DNA from: Bacteroidales bacterium | GTDB lineage: Bacteria > Bacteroidota > Bacteroidia > Bacteroidales > VadinHA17 | Reading direction: 5' to 3' | Assembly: GCA_009877105.1 (NCBI GenBank) | Contig: WXFD01000009.1 | Location: 1-42,365, forward strand | Length of the DNA stretch: 42,365 bases | In this document: positions 34,955-42,365 of the stretch, in pieces | How positions within the stretch are numbered: position 1 is the first letter of the stretch | Layout: each line of letters opens with the position of its first letter | The notes under the pieces: generated by a model | Seen by the model: only the letters and a program-made list of their open reading frames with translations | What the model was told of the DNA's origin: nothing | Database searches by the model: none | Translations under genes and position numbers: made by a program

Positions 34955-36511
34955 TTACAACGGCATGTTTCCGTGCTTTCGTGCAGGTACTTTAACCCAC
35001 TTATTACTCAGGGCAGATAGGGCAGATATCACTTTCTTCCGGGTCACGGCAGGATCAATTACTTCATCGATATATCCCAGCTCGTCTGCAATGAACGGAT
35101 TTGCAACCTTGTCGCGGTATTTCTTTAATAATTCCTTTTTGAGTTCAGCTGGATTTTTAGATTGGGCAAGCTCTTTGCGGTAAAGAATTGCAACAGCTCC
35201 GTCGGGACCCATAACTGCTATTTCAGCAGAAGGCCATGCATAATTGAAATCGCCTCCAAGGTTTTTACTGTTCATCACTATAAATGCACCCCCGTAAGCC
35301 TTGCGCAGGATTATGGTAATTTTAGGTACCGTGGCCTCACTGTATGCAAACAACATCTTTGCTCCATGCCGGATAATACCCGAATGTTCCTGATCAACTC
35401 CCGGAAGAAATCCCGGCACATCCTCAAGTGTAAGGATAGGGATGTTAAAAGCATCACAGAATCTGATAAACCTTGCTCCCTTGGTTGAAGAATCTATGTC
35501 GAGAACACCGGCGAGAACCTTCGGCTGATTTGCCACCACACCTATCGTTTTGCCTTTGATCCTTGCGAGTCCTGTTACAATATTGGGGGCATACAACTCG
35601 GCAGTTTCAAAAAAACTGTTCCGGTCAACAATGAGGTTAATAACATCCTTTACATCGTAGGCCTTATTCGGATCATCAGGGATTATATCCCTCAGTTTCT
35701 CATTAAAATCAGGCACTGATCCGTCATCGGGTACCACTGGGGGATTTTCAACATTGTTTGAGGGCAGATAGGCCAGGAATTTTTTAAGAGCAAGAATGGT
35801 GTTTTCCTCATCATCATAAATCATATGTGCCACACCGCTCTTGCGTGCATGGATTTCGGCGCCGCCCAGTTGATCAAAAGTTACGTCTTCGTTAAGTACT
35901 TCCTTCACTACATTGGGACCTGTAACAAACATATAGCTTGTGTGATTTGTCATAAAAACAAAATCGGTAAGTGCAGGTGAATAAACTGCTCCTCCGGCAG
36001 CTGGTCCCATTATTACAGAAATCTGTGGAATTATACCTGAGGATTGGATTATATTGTGAAAAATGTAGGCGTATCCGCTCAGGCTGGCAACTCCTTCCTG
36101 TATCCTGGCCCCGCCTGAATCGATCAGCCCAATGATCGGGGCACCCATCTTCAGGGCCATCTCCTGGATCTTGGAAATTTTCTTTGCATGAACTATTCCC
36201 AAAGATCCCCCCATGATTGTAAAATCCTGTGCATATGCAAAAACAAGACGGCCGTTCACTTTTCCGTAGCCTACAATTACCCCGTCGCCAAATGACTTTT
36301 CAACCTTGCCGAATTCTACAGGAAGGCCGGCAGGTGTAACAAAGGCATCTATCTCCTCAAAAGTGCCGGCGTCAAAAAGCAGTCCGATCCGTTCGTGAGC
36401 AGCCAGCTTGCCTTTTGAATGCTGCTTGGCTATCTGCTGGGGGCTGTACTGCTTCTTGATCGCCTCCTGTCGTTCGATGAAAGCCTTGAAATGCTTATTT
36501 GTAAGATCCAT
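34955..36511 (-). CDS. acyl-CoA carboxyltransferase subunit (propionyl-CoA carboxylase beta / MmdA type)
   Basis: 518 aa. Start region YSPQQIAKQHSKGKLAAHER is diagnostic of this family. Two crotonase-fold domains with the oxyanion-hole glycines in IDSGGARIQEG and MGPAAGGAVYSP (first half) and in RKAYGGAFIVMNSKNLGG (second half). It moves carboxyl between carboxybiotin and propionyl-CoA or a similar acyl-CoA. No membrane decarboxylase beta subunit (OadB/MmdB) is present, so an ATP-using propionyl-CoA carboxylase is more likely than a Na+-pumping methylmalonyl-CoA decarboxylase. First gene of the operon. Confidence 0.94.
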   Translation of the reverse strand: MDLTNKHFKAFIERQEAIKKQYSPQQIAKQHSKGKLAAHERIGLLFDAGTFEEIDAFVTPAGLPVEFGKVEKSFGDGVIVGYGKVNGRLVFAYAQDFTIMGGSLGIVHAKKISKIQEMALKMGAPIIGLIDSGGARIQEGVASLSGYAYIFHNIIQSSGIIPQISVIMGPAAGGAVYSPALTDFVFMTNHTSYMFVTGPNVVKEVLNEDVTFDQLGGAEIHARKSGVAHMIYDDEENTILALKKFLAYLPSNNVENPPVVPDDGSVPDFNEKLRDIIPDDPNKAYDVKDVINLIVDRNSFFETAELYAPNIVTGLARIKGKTIGVVANQPKVLAGVLDIDSSTKGARFIRFCDAFNIPILTLEDVPGFLPGVDQEHSGIIRHGAKMLFAYSEATVPKITIILRKAYGGAFIVMNSKNLGGDFNYAWPSAEIAVMGPDGAVAILYRKELAQSKNPAELKKELLKKYRDKVANPFIADELGYIDEVIDPAVTRKKVISALSALSNKWVKVPARKHGNMPL

Positions 36512-36591
36512 GACATTTTAAAGATTTGTTTCAGAATCCCCTGCTATTGACCTTCTGCTTTTACCTTTTCCGGGTTTCCGGTTAAAGGCCT

Positions 36592-36622
36592 CAAAATTAA
36601 ATATAATTAAGCGTATTGCAAA
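36592..36622 (-). promoter_or_regulatory. Bacteroidota-type promoter for the carboxylase operon
   Basis: Minus strand: TTTG (36622 to 36619), 19 nt, TAATTTTG (36599 to 36592). Consensus elements and spacing. The start is predicted near 36585, giving a leader of about 75 nt. Confidence 0.65.
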
Positions 36623-36711
36623 AAAAAGATCGACCGTACAACTGGCTATTAAATTAATTTTCTAATATTCAGGAGTATATGTCTTGAATGTTTTCGAATG
36701 CGAGGATTTTG

Positions 36712-37347
36712 TCAGGATGGTTTGTACAGTCCGGCCTCATTTGAACCCAGAAGTCCTGCTTCCAGCATATAACTTCCTGCAATTTTAAGATTCTTTGCCT
36801 GGGCATCGGTGATAACGGGATAGTGATACAGCGATTCGATTTTATCTCCGATGTATTCAAGATCTTCATCTGTGGTGGCCCAGTTTCTTTTGTTATACAC
36901 TGTGAGATCAAAAGGCCTGGAGTAGGAGCGAAGCGATTTTTCACCCTTTGTGTTGAAAAAAAAGTCAAAATATGACATTATCAGTTCTCGAAGGGAGCGG
37001 TAAACCGGTTCCCTGTATCTTAGGGATGTGAAATTTGATTTTGCCACGGCACCCCAGAACCTGCCTTCCCTGAAAACAGCGATAACATGATCGTCATCGT
37101 TGTGAGCTTTCATATCAACAATGAGGGGTTTATGACCCAGGAAATCAAGTGCGGCAGCAGCAAAAAGTGCACCCTCAAAACAATGGGCGGATTTTTTCCT
37201 TATTACCCAACGAGGTGAACGACATTCATAATCAGGGTTATATGCAATTGAATCAAGGAATTCCTGTATTGTCCACGGATCACTTAATCCCTTGAGGAAT
37301 TCCTTTTCTTCATTATTCCATCTTATACCCTGCGTAATCTCCTTCAT
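36712..37347 (-). CDS. transglutaminase-like superfamily protein, function unknown
   Basis: 211 aa, no signal peptide or TM segment. Cys56 in SAHCFEGALFAAAAL begins a helix as in the papain-like transglutaminase fold, and His87 in NDDDHVIAVF follows 31 residues later; a third polar residue may be in VAKSNFTSLRYREPVYRS (101-118). This Cys...His order and spacing are what the transglutaminase-like fold requires. Such small cytosolic members are seldom characterised. It is the last gene of a SIS/FHS/kinase sugar locus, 73 bp after the N-acetylhexosamine kinase-like gene on the same strand, but a link to sugars is only positional. Confidence 0.75.
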   Translation of the reverse strand: MKEITQGIRWNNEEKEFLKGLSDPWTIQEFLDSIAYNPDYECRSPRWVIRKKSAHCFEGALFAAAALDFLGHKPLIVDMKAHNDDDHVIAVFREGRFWGAVAKSNFTSLRYREPVYRSLRELIMSYFDFFFNTKGEKSLRSYSRPFDLTVYNKRNWATTDEDLEYIGDKIESLYHYPVITDAQAKNLKIAGSYMLEAGLLGSNEAGLYKPS

Positions 37348-37420
37348 AAAGAAAATGGGGCAGTATGAAATTTATTGGTTGACCTCCCGGATGCTTTTCC
37401 TGAAAGGCAATTAAAAGTTT

Positions 37421-38512
37421 TCAGGTAAGGTCCCTGATTATTTTCTGCATTTCCGGGTATTGCTCCTCCATGCTTTCCACGAGTCTGAACTGGGCTCTTG
37501 CCCTCTGGAGGTTATGATGTGTGTGATGGATCTTGAAATAATTGTCACCGTCGATATAGTCGGTGAGGAACCTCAGGGCAATAGTATAAGTTATCAGACG
37601 CGGAGCAAATGCAAGATATTCTTTTTCCGTACTGTTCAGCGTTTCTCTCGTTTCAGAAAGATATCCTTCCGCATATGCCTTGAATAATCCGATATCCATG
37701 GCAACTTTCGACAGGTCCTTCTCATCTTCTGCCGCAACGTTTGCCGCGGTTCTTATCGCGTCGCCAAAGTCATAGTGAACATATCCGGGCATAACTGTGT
37801 CCAGATCGATGACACACAGGGCCTTGTCATTCTGATCCAACAGAATGTTGTTGAATTTTGTGTCGTTGTGTGTTATTCTTAAAGGTATTTTGCCTTCCCT
37901 GCCCAGCTGGAGAATGATCTTCATTTCTTCAGCCCTGCTGAGTGCAAACTTAATCTCATCGCCTGCTGCTTCCACCCTCCCTGCAGGGTTCGCTTTTCTG
38001 ATCCGGTCAAAGGTTTCGAGCCTTTTTTCTATATCATGAAAATAGGGGATTGTATCATGCAGGGGATCGCCGGGAAGATCGGAAAGCATTGCCTGGAATT
38101 TTCCGATTGCCTTGCCTCCCTGGAAGGCCTTGTCGGGAGAATCGACTATATCATATGATCTGTGGTCGGATATAAAAATATACATTCTCCAGAATTTACC
38201 TTCTTCATCCTGAATCCAGCTTTTACCGTTCCTGGATGGTATGAGTGTCAGGCATTCCCGTTTTACGTCTGACCCGGGTATTTCAAGATACTTTTTATGC
38301 AGGTGTTCAGTAACCCTTTCAATATTGTTTTGGAGGTTAGGTATATTCTTGAATACCCGGTTGTTGAGTCGTTGCAGAATGTAGTCATCCCTGTCGGCCT
38401 CTGCAGTTTCAACACGGAAAGTATCGTGAATATGCCCGCTCCCGTAAGGGCCTCCGACGGAAAAAGTTCCCTCGGCATTGAAACAGTCAAAAATTTCCTT
38501 CAGATTATGCAT
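37421..38512 (-). CDS. nahK: N-acetylhexosamine 1-kinase-like (APH-fold) kinase
   Basis: 363 aa from ATG 38512, which follows the transporter stop by 1 bp; an earlier in-frame ATG (38536) would overlap that gene. APH-type kinase: catalytic loop HNDTKFNN (His215, Asp217, Asn222) and metal-binding VIDLDTVMPG (Asp236, Asp238). From memory the sequence tracks bifidobacterial NahK through YGSGHIHDTF, YILQRLN, PLRITHNDTKFNNILLD, YDFGDAIR and AEDEKDLSKV. NahK phosphorylates GlcNAc/GalNAc at C1 in lacto-N-biose/galacto-N-biose use. No phosphorylase or uridylyltransferase partner is in this window, so the pathway may differ. Confidence 0.82.
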   Translation of the reverse strand: MHNLKEIFDCFNAEGTFSVGGPYGSGHIHDTFRVETAEADRDDYILQRLNNRVFKNIPNLQNNIERVTEHLHKKYLEIPGSDVKRECLTLIPSRNGKSWIQDEEGKFWRMYIFISDHRSYDIVDSPDKAFQGGKAIGKFQAMLSDLPGDPLHDTIPYFHDIEKRLETFDRIRKANPAGRVEAAGDEIKFALSRAEEMKIILQLGREGKIPLRITHNDTKFNNILLDQNDKALCVIDLDTVMPGYVHYDFGDAIRTAANVAAEDEKDLSKVAMDIGLFKAYAEGYLSETRETLNSTEKEYLAFAPRLITYTIALRFLTDYIDGDNYFKIHHTHHNLQRARAQFRLVESMEEQYPEMQKIIRDLT

Positions 38513-38513
38513 T

Positions 38514-39857
38514 TTATTTTCCGACTTTATAACCATGGAAGGCGTAATACATTATTGCAAGATAACAGGGGACGCAAATCCAATAGGCCACCTGGGTTGA
38601 GAAAACCACTGCAAGCCGGCCATATGCGAGTGGCAGGAGTGCTCCTCCAGCAATTGCCATAACGAGCAATGCCGAGCCGGTTTTGGTGAATTTGCCCAAT
38701 CCGTCAAGGGCAAGGGGCCACATGGCAGGCCATACCAGTGAATTGGAAAATCCCATCAGTCCCACAAACAATACGGTGAGCGGCAGGACAAGCTGTATAG
38801 ACCTGAAGGATGTAATATCAATAAACGGAACATTGAATACCAGGCTGGGCGGTACAAAGATGGCCCCGAAAGAAAAGATGAGTCCGAGTATCCCGCATAC
38901 CTTCAATGCATTGCCCTGGGAAATGTATTTGGGTATAAAAATAATTCCCAACAGATAACCCGCGATCATGGCAAACATCACCAGTGAAGTAAAATATTTT
39001 GATGATTCCATGGGTATATCCAGCGACTGACCATACCTGATAATTGTGTCACCGGCAATCACTTCAACCCCCACATAGAAGAACAGGGCAATAACGCCAA
39101 GAATAAGATGGGGAAATTGCCAAATACTGGTCTTTTTCACATTGGCAACTCCTATCGCTTCATCTTCATAATCGGCATCAACATCAGGCAGGTGTACAAA
39201 ACGCAGCAACAGGCCCAGGAGAACAAGAATAATTGCCATGACGATATAGGGCATTATTACCTTTCTTGCCATTTCGTCGAGAAGTACTGCGCGCGAAGCT
39301 GCATCGACCGCCCTGGCAAGTTTTTCTTCAAGAATATGTGAATCCTTGAGTATGATGGCTGCGAGGATCACAGGGGCAATGGCTCCGGCAAACTTATTGG
39401 CTATTCCCATTATGCTCATTCTTTTTGCAGCACTTTCCCTGGGACCGATTATTGTGACATAGGGGTTTGATGCGGTCTGAAGCAGAGCCAGTCCGGTCCC
39501 TTCAACAAAAAGTCCGGTCAGAAACAATCCATAATTCCTGGTAAGTGCAGCAGGAATGAAAACCAGCGATCCAAGAGCCATTATCCACAAGCCAAGGGCC
39601 ATACCGTTCTTAAATCCGGTCTTTTTCAAGACTGCCGATGCTGGCAAGGCCATTAGAAGATAAGAAATGTAAAAAGCCAGGGTCACAAAATAGGCTTGAA
39701 AATCATTTAGCTCGCATGCCGTTCTTAAAAAAGGGATAAGAATTCCGTTGAGCCAGGTAACAAACCCGAAGATGAAATAAAATATCCCGATTACCGTAAT
39801 GGAAAAAATGTAATCCTTTCTGCTGATGCCGTTTGAAGCAATGCCGGTGGTAGCCAT
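38514..39857 (-). CDS. FHS-family sugar/H+ symporter (FucP/NagP-like)
   Basis: 447 aa, about 12 TM helices. Motifs of the fucose/glucose-galactose (FHS) MFS branch: FGFVTWLNGILIPFL in helix 1, AYFVTLAFYISYLLMALP in helix 2, GTGLALLQTASNPYV in helix 4 and GFSNSLVWPAMWPLALDGLG in the second half. Imports a monosaccharide such as fucose, GlcNAc or galactose with protons. It is followed after 1 bp by an N-acetylhexosamine kinase-like gene, which favours an N-acetylhexosamine substrate. The GH95 fucosidase elsewhere in the window keeps fucose possible. Confidence 0.92.
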   Translation of the reverse strand: MATTGIASNGISRKDYIFSITVIGIFYFIFGFVTWLNGILIPFLRTACELNDFQAYFVTLAFYISYLLMALPASAVLKKTGFKNGMALGLWIMALGSLVFIPAALTRNYGLFLTGLFVEGTGLALLQTASNPYVTIIGPRESAAKRMSIMGIANKFAGAIAPVILAAIILKDSHILEEKLARAVDAASRAVLLDEMARKVIMPYIVMAIILVLLGLLLRFVHLPDVDADYEDEAIGVANVKKTSIWQFPHLILGVIALFFYVGVEVIAGDTIIRYGQSLDIPMESSKYFTSLVMFAMIAGYLLGIIFIPKYISQGNALKVCGILGLIFSFGAIFVPPSLVFNVPFIDITSFRSIQLVLPLTVLFVGLMGFSNSLVWPAMWPLALDGLGKFTKTGSALLVMAIAGGALLPLAYGRLAVVFSTQVAYWICVPCYLAIMYYAFHGYKVGK

Positions 39858-39897
39858 AGAATGAGATTTAGGTTAATGTGTTAGTATGTGAAAGGCT

Positions 39898-39929
39898 CAA
39901 AACTAATCTTTTTTGCAATTGATACCAAA
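39898..39929 (-). promoter_or_regulatory. Bacteroidota-type promoter for the symporter-kinase operon
   Basis: Minus strand: TTTG (39929 to 39926), 20 nt, TAGTTTTG (39905 to 39898). The start is predicted near 39891, about 34 nt before the symporter ATG. It separates this unit from the SIS gene upstream. Confidence 0.6.
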
Positions 39930-39960
39930 ATTGTGAAAAGTTTTTTTAATGATGCCGAAT

Positions 39961-40593
39961 TCATTCACTATGGCTGCGATAATTTAAAGTGCCTGATTGC
40001 GATCTGGATTTCACACCAAGATATCCTCCATGATGTCGCTTGGAGTAATCATCAGCGCTGAAGCCAATTTTTTCCATCATCAGCACCACCAGCACATCAC
40101 CGATTGCAGTGAAAACCGTGGTGGAAGTTGTCGGAGTAAGCCCGAGCGGACATACTTCAGCCGGCGCTCCGGTGATAATCACATGGTCAGCCTTCCGTGC
40201 CAAAAGGCTATCTTCAGCTCCCGTAATCACAATGACAGGAATCTGTGGAAAGAGATTGTTTTTCAGATCGAGCAGTTCAATAATCTCCCTGGTTTTTCCT
40301 GAATTCGAGATTGCAAGCAGCACATCATTTTCCTGGAGAATACCCAGGTCTCCATGCTGGGCTTCACTTGGGTGAAGGAAGACAGCCGGGGTGCCGGTGG
40401 AACTGAATGTTGTGGCGATATTATTGGCAATCTGACCGGCTTTGCCCATACCGCTCGTGATCAGTTTTCCGCCATCGGTATGAACCTTCCTGTAAAGGAG
40501 ATCAATAACATCATAATATACTGATGTAACCGGGATATTGCTGATTGCCCGTGCTTCCTCCGCGAATATTTTTGCTATTTTATCTTCAGTCAT
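39961..40593 (-). CDS. SIS-domain sugar-phosphate isomerase (arabinose-5-phosphate isomerase-like, no CBS domains)
   Basis: 210 aa. A single SIS domain of the KdsD/KpsF/GutQ type: SGMGKAGQIA (Lys51), HPSEAQHGDLG, AISNSGKTREI and the LTPTTSTTVFTAIGD segment. The usual two C-terminal CBS domains are absent, as in SIS-only isomerases described from Bacteroides. The usual C-terminal S-H-P-G-G reads RHHGG at 186-190: the probable catalytic His187 is kept but the Pro is His. It would interconvert ribulose-5-P and arabinose-5-P for KDO synthesis; a role on another sugar phosphate in the neighbouring locus is possible. Confidence 0.88.
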   Translation of the reverse strand: MTEDKIAKIFAEEARAISNIPVTSVYYDVIDLLYRKVHTDGGKLITSGMGKAGQIANNIATTFSSTGTPAVFLHPSEAQHGDLGILQENDVLLAISNSGKTREIIELLDLKNNLFPQIPVIVITGAEDSLLARKADHVIITGAPAEVCPLGLTPTTSTTVFTAIGDVLVVLMMEKIGFSADDYSKRHHGGYLGVKSRSQSGTLNYRSHSE

Positions 40594-41118
40594 ACAATGA
40601 TTTAATTAATTCAAATGATACCTGTCTGAGCCCGTTGTACAGGGAATCGTCATACAGCCGGATAAAATCTTTTTGTGTATGTGCATGGAATTTTATAAAG
40701 TTTAATTTTGTTTTTTTGTGATACAAAGGTCGCATAATTACGCTCAAAGTGAAATGCCCATACTGAAAAAAAGATGAAAATGCCTGTTAAGTTTCAATGA
40801 GTTTTTCTTACAATTCATCTGGGTTACACACTGACATATTCATTTTTATAAATCAGTAAAATCCTGGTCTGATACAGTCGGATCATTTGTTGTTAATATA
40901 TTAACAGATATGCACCTGGTTGATAATCAGTCTCTGTTTTTTCTGTATGAGTCGGCATCCGGTCCTGGCAGTCTGTTGTTAAACAATCACCTTGATCCGA
41001 TTGTAAACCAGAGGTATGTTTTATCAACAAAAACTATAGATTTATGGTAATCCTGCCTTTTTGGCTGATCGGGAATCTGGGAAAGCTGAATACTTATTTC
41101 TCTCTTGATTTACAATTG
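40594..41118. other. intergenic region with a palindrome and a possible small ORF
   Basis: 525 bp, AT-rich, between two minus-strand genes. It contains a 16-bp perfect palindrome at 40891-40906 and, starting 3 bp later on the plus strand, a 46-codon open frame (40910-41050) with no recognisable family. There is no clear promoter for the SIS gene. A TAATTTTG (40703-40710, plus) has no -33 partner and no gene after it. Confidence 0.5.
40891..40906. repeat. 16-bp perfect palindrome
   Basis: TGTTAATATATTAACA is self-complementary over its full length with no spacer, which suits a dimeric regulator site or a cruciform better than a terminator. The AT-rich core raises the chance of a random match. 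Confidence 0.6.
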
Positions 41119-42204
41119 TTACGGCAGGTTCAGAAAAGTGTCGACCATTTTCTCAACGGAAAAATATTTTTCTGCCTTTTCCCGGCTGGTTTTCCTCATT
41201 TTTAATATATCATCGAGAGGCAGATCGCAAAACCAGGTTATTGCCTCAACAATTTCATCGACGGAATCTGGATTGAAAGATCTTCCATTACCTTCTGTCA
41301 ATACTTTGAAGTCTGAAACCTGACTCATTAAAACCGGCAATCCGCTTGCCATTCCCTCGCATATGGCATTGGGCATACCTTCCCAGAATGAACACTGAAT
41401 TATTGCATCAACCTTATGGTGAATGGTCTCAATATCAGTAACGGGTTTTTCCAGGAAAAACACATTTCCGAGTTCATATTCTTTTATTAAACTTGTGGCC
41501 TCAATGTAAGCTTCTGAGGGTGCTCCCAGGTACTCACTGAGATCTGATCCGTACCAAAAGATTTTGGGCGTCTGATCTTTTTTTATTTTCCGGATCTTAT
41601 CCAATGCAAGAATTAATCCTTTGGCATTTTTATGAGCCTGATGACTTGAAACGACAATAAAGGATTTTGGCGTTGATGGAACATAATTATTGACAGGTCT
41701 GAACCTGTTCAAATCCAGTCCATTATATATTGTCATGGTTTTTCTCTTCAAGTAAGGAGCCCTCTTTAAAACTGCATTTGTCGTATAATCCGAATTAGTT
41801 GTAACAATATCAGCAATTCTGTGAAACTGGAGAAAAAAAGCATTTTTCAATGAAAATTTCTGATAAATATTATTGCATTCCTGAATTACTATATTAAATC
41901 TTTTTACGGGAATTGCAGCCAGTTCCGCCAATATTGAGGCTGTCCTCAGAAAAGCGATAACAGTATCAGGCTTAAGTTGACTAATTTTTTTTCTGAATTT
42001 CCATATTCGTATAAATGGATTTTTATCATCAATCAAATAGTAATCTATGCCATGACTTTTTATGGTATCAAGGAAATGGTCTCCTTTGGCATAACCCAGG
42101 ATAATTGCATTATGATTTCTCTGTACTGCAGCAATGGCCATAGTAACAATCTGACGTTCAGCCCCGCCACTTCCCAGGTTGTCAATGATGAATACATAAT
42201 TCAT
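41119..42204 (-). CDS. GT4-family glycosyltransferase
   Basis: 361 aa, GT-B fold. The N-terminal acceptor-side glycine loop is LGSGGAERQIV (residues 11-21); the C-terminal nucleotide-sugar domain has FWEGMPNAICEGMASGLPV, with the E-x7-E motif typical of retaining GT4 enzymes. No signal peptide; probably membrane-associated on the cytosolic face, adding a sugar to a lipid-linked surface polysaccharide or LPS. It appears to be the 3' end of a minus-strand surface-polysaccharide cluster extending beyond the window. Donor and acceptor are unknown. Confidence 0.92.
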   Translation of the reverse strand: MNYVFIIDNLGSGGAERQIVTMAIAAVQRNHNAIILGYAKGDHFLDTIKSHGIDYYLIDDKNPFIRIWKFRKKISQLKPDTVIAFLRTASILAELAAIPVKRFNIVIQECNNIYQKFSLKNAFFLQFHRIADIVTTNSDYTTNAVLKRAPYLKRKTMTIYNGLDLNRFRPVNNYVPSTPKSFIVVSSHQAHKNAKGLILALDKIRKIKKDQTPKIFWYGSDLSEYLGAPSEAYIEATSLIKEYELGNVFFLEKPVTDIETIHHKVDAIIQCSFWEGMPNAICEGMASGLPVLMSQVSDFKVLTEGNGRSFNPDSVDEIVEAITWFCDLPLDDILKMRKTSREKAEKYFSVEKMVDTFLNLP

Positions 42205-42256
42205 TTGGAATCAGATATTAAAATTTGAGTATTTAAACCAATAGTTCGTTAAAGTT

Positions 42257-42365
42257 TTAAGCGGCCATAGTGCCGTATAATATAAGTTCTCTGACATATT
42301 TCTGATTTTTGGTAGAGTATGGGTAAATACCGAACACGTCAAAAAATCGATTAAGCATTAATATG
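42257..42365 (-). CDS. possible 3' end of an upstream gene, cut by the window edge
   Basis: Minus strand, open from the window edge for 35 codons to a TAA at 42257-42259; the peptide contains NRFFDVFGIYPYSTKNQKYV and ends MAA. The stop lies 52 bp before the glycosyltransferase start, a normal operon distance. No family recognised. An open run of this length is not rare by chance, so it is only a candidate. Confidence 0.3.
   Translation of the reverse strand, partial: ILMLNRFFDVFGIYPYSTKNQKYVRELILYGTMAA

Noticed and set aside
34955..36511. Calling the carboxyltransferase a Na+-pumping methylmalonyl-CoA decarboxylase alpha subunit
   Set aside because: No membrane beta subunit is nearby, and a biotin carboxylase in the same operon points to an ATP-dependent carboxylase.
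1..42365. Mobile elements, CRISPR arrays, tRNA or rRNA genes
   Set aside because: No transposase, integrase, phage protein, repeat-spacer array or recognisable tRNA/rRNA stretch was seen on reading the window.

Overview
The window looks like a chromosomal piece from a member of the Bacteroidota, most likely Bacteroidales or a close relative. The evidence is a SusC/SusD pair, a gingipain-type C25 protease with a type IX secretion (T9SS) C-terminal sorting domain, a DUF4831 lipoprotein, a fused aspartokinase/homoserine dehydrogenase, and several promoters of the Bacteroidota type (TTTG, 19-20 nt, TAnnTTTG). I see no rRNA, tRNA, CRISPR array, insertion sequence or phage gene. Most of the window is ordinary metabolic chromosome. 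The less ordinary part is roughly 1-12 kb.

Layout. 0.1-12 kb is a glycan-use region: a GH95 alpha-fucosidase lipoprotein, a small membrane protein on the opposite strand, susC-susD behind a structured leader, then DUF1080, a Tat-exported Gfo/Idh/MocA oxidoreductase and a second DUF1080, closed by a strong intrinsic terminator. The DUF1080/oxidoreductase set fits periplasmic 3-keto-glycoside chemistry (oxidise a sugar at C3, then cleave it), fed by the SusCD importer. A short antisense stretch after susD resembles the C-terminus of another SusD protein and may be a relic. 12-17.3 kb holds an HD-domain protein, the C25 protease and a metallo-beta-lactamase-fold protein. 17.3-21.7 kb is a threonine operon, thrA-thrC-thrH, with ThrH where a homoserine kinase would be expected.

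21.9-31 kb holds a POT peptide transporter, the NAD(P)HX repair enzyme, a DUF4831 lipoprotein, a thioredoxin-like protein, an MFS transporter, a cupin, and a PiT phosphate transporter with its DUF47 partner. 31.2-36.5 kb holds the PepD dipeptidase and a three-gene biotin-dependent acyl-CoA carboxylase operon. 36.7-40.6 kb is a second sugar locus: a SIS isomerase, an FHS-family sugar/H+ symporter, an N-acetylhexosamine 1-kinase-like protein and an unassigned transglutaminase-like protein. The window ends with a GT4 glycosyltransferase and perhaps the 3' end of another gene.

How the parts fit: fucose removal (GH95), SusCD uptake, the DUF1080/oxidoreductase set and amino-sugar phosphorylation (NahK-like kinase beside an FHS symporter) together suggest a degrader of fucosylated, amino-sugar-containing glycans. 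The protease, POT transporter and PepD suggest parallel use of peptides. These links are inferred from family identity and gene order. No single gene here can be called an undescribed system with confidence. The best leads are the DUF1080-oxidoreductase-DUF1080 cassette with its structured susC leader, the ThrH substitution, and the transglutaminase-like protein in the amino-sugar operon.
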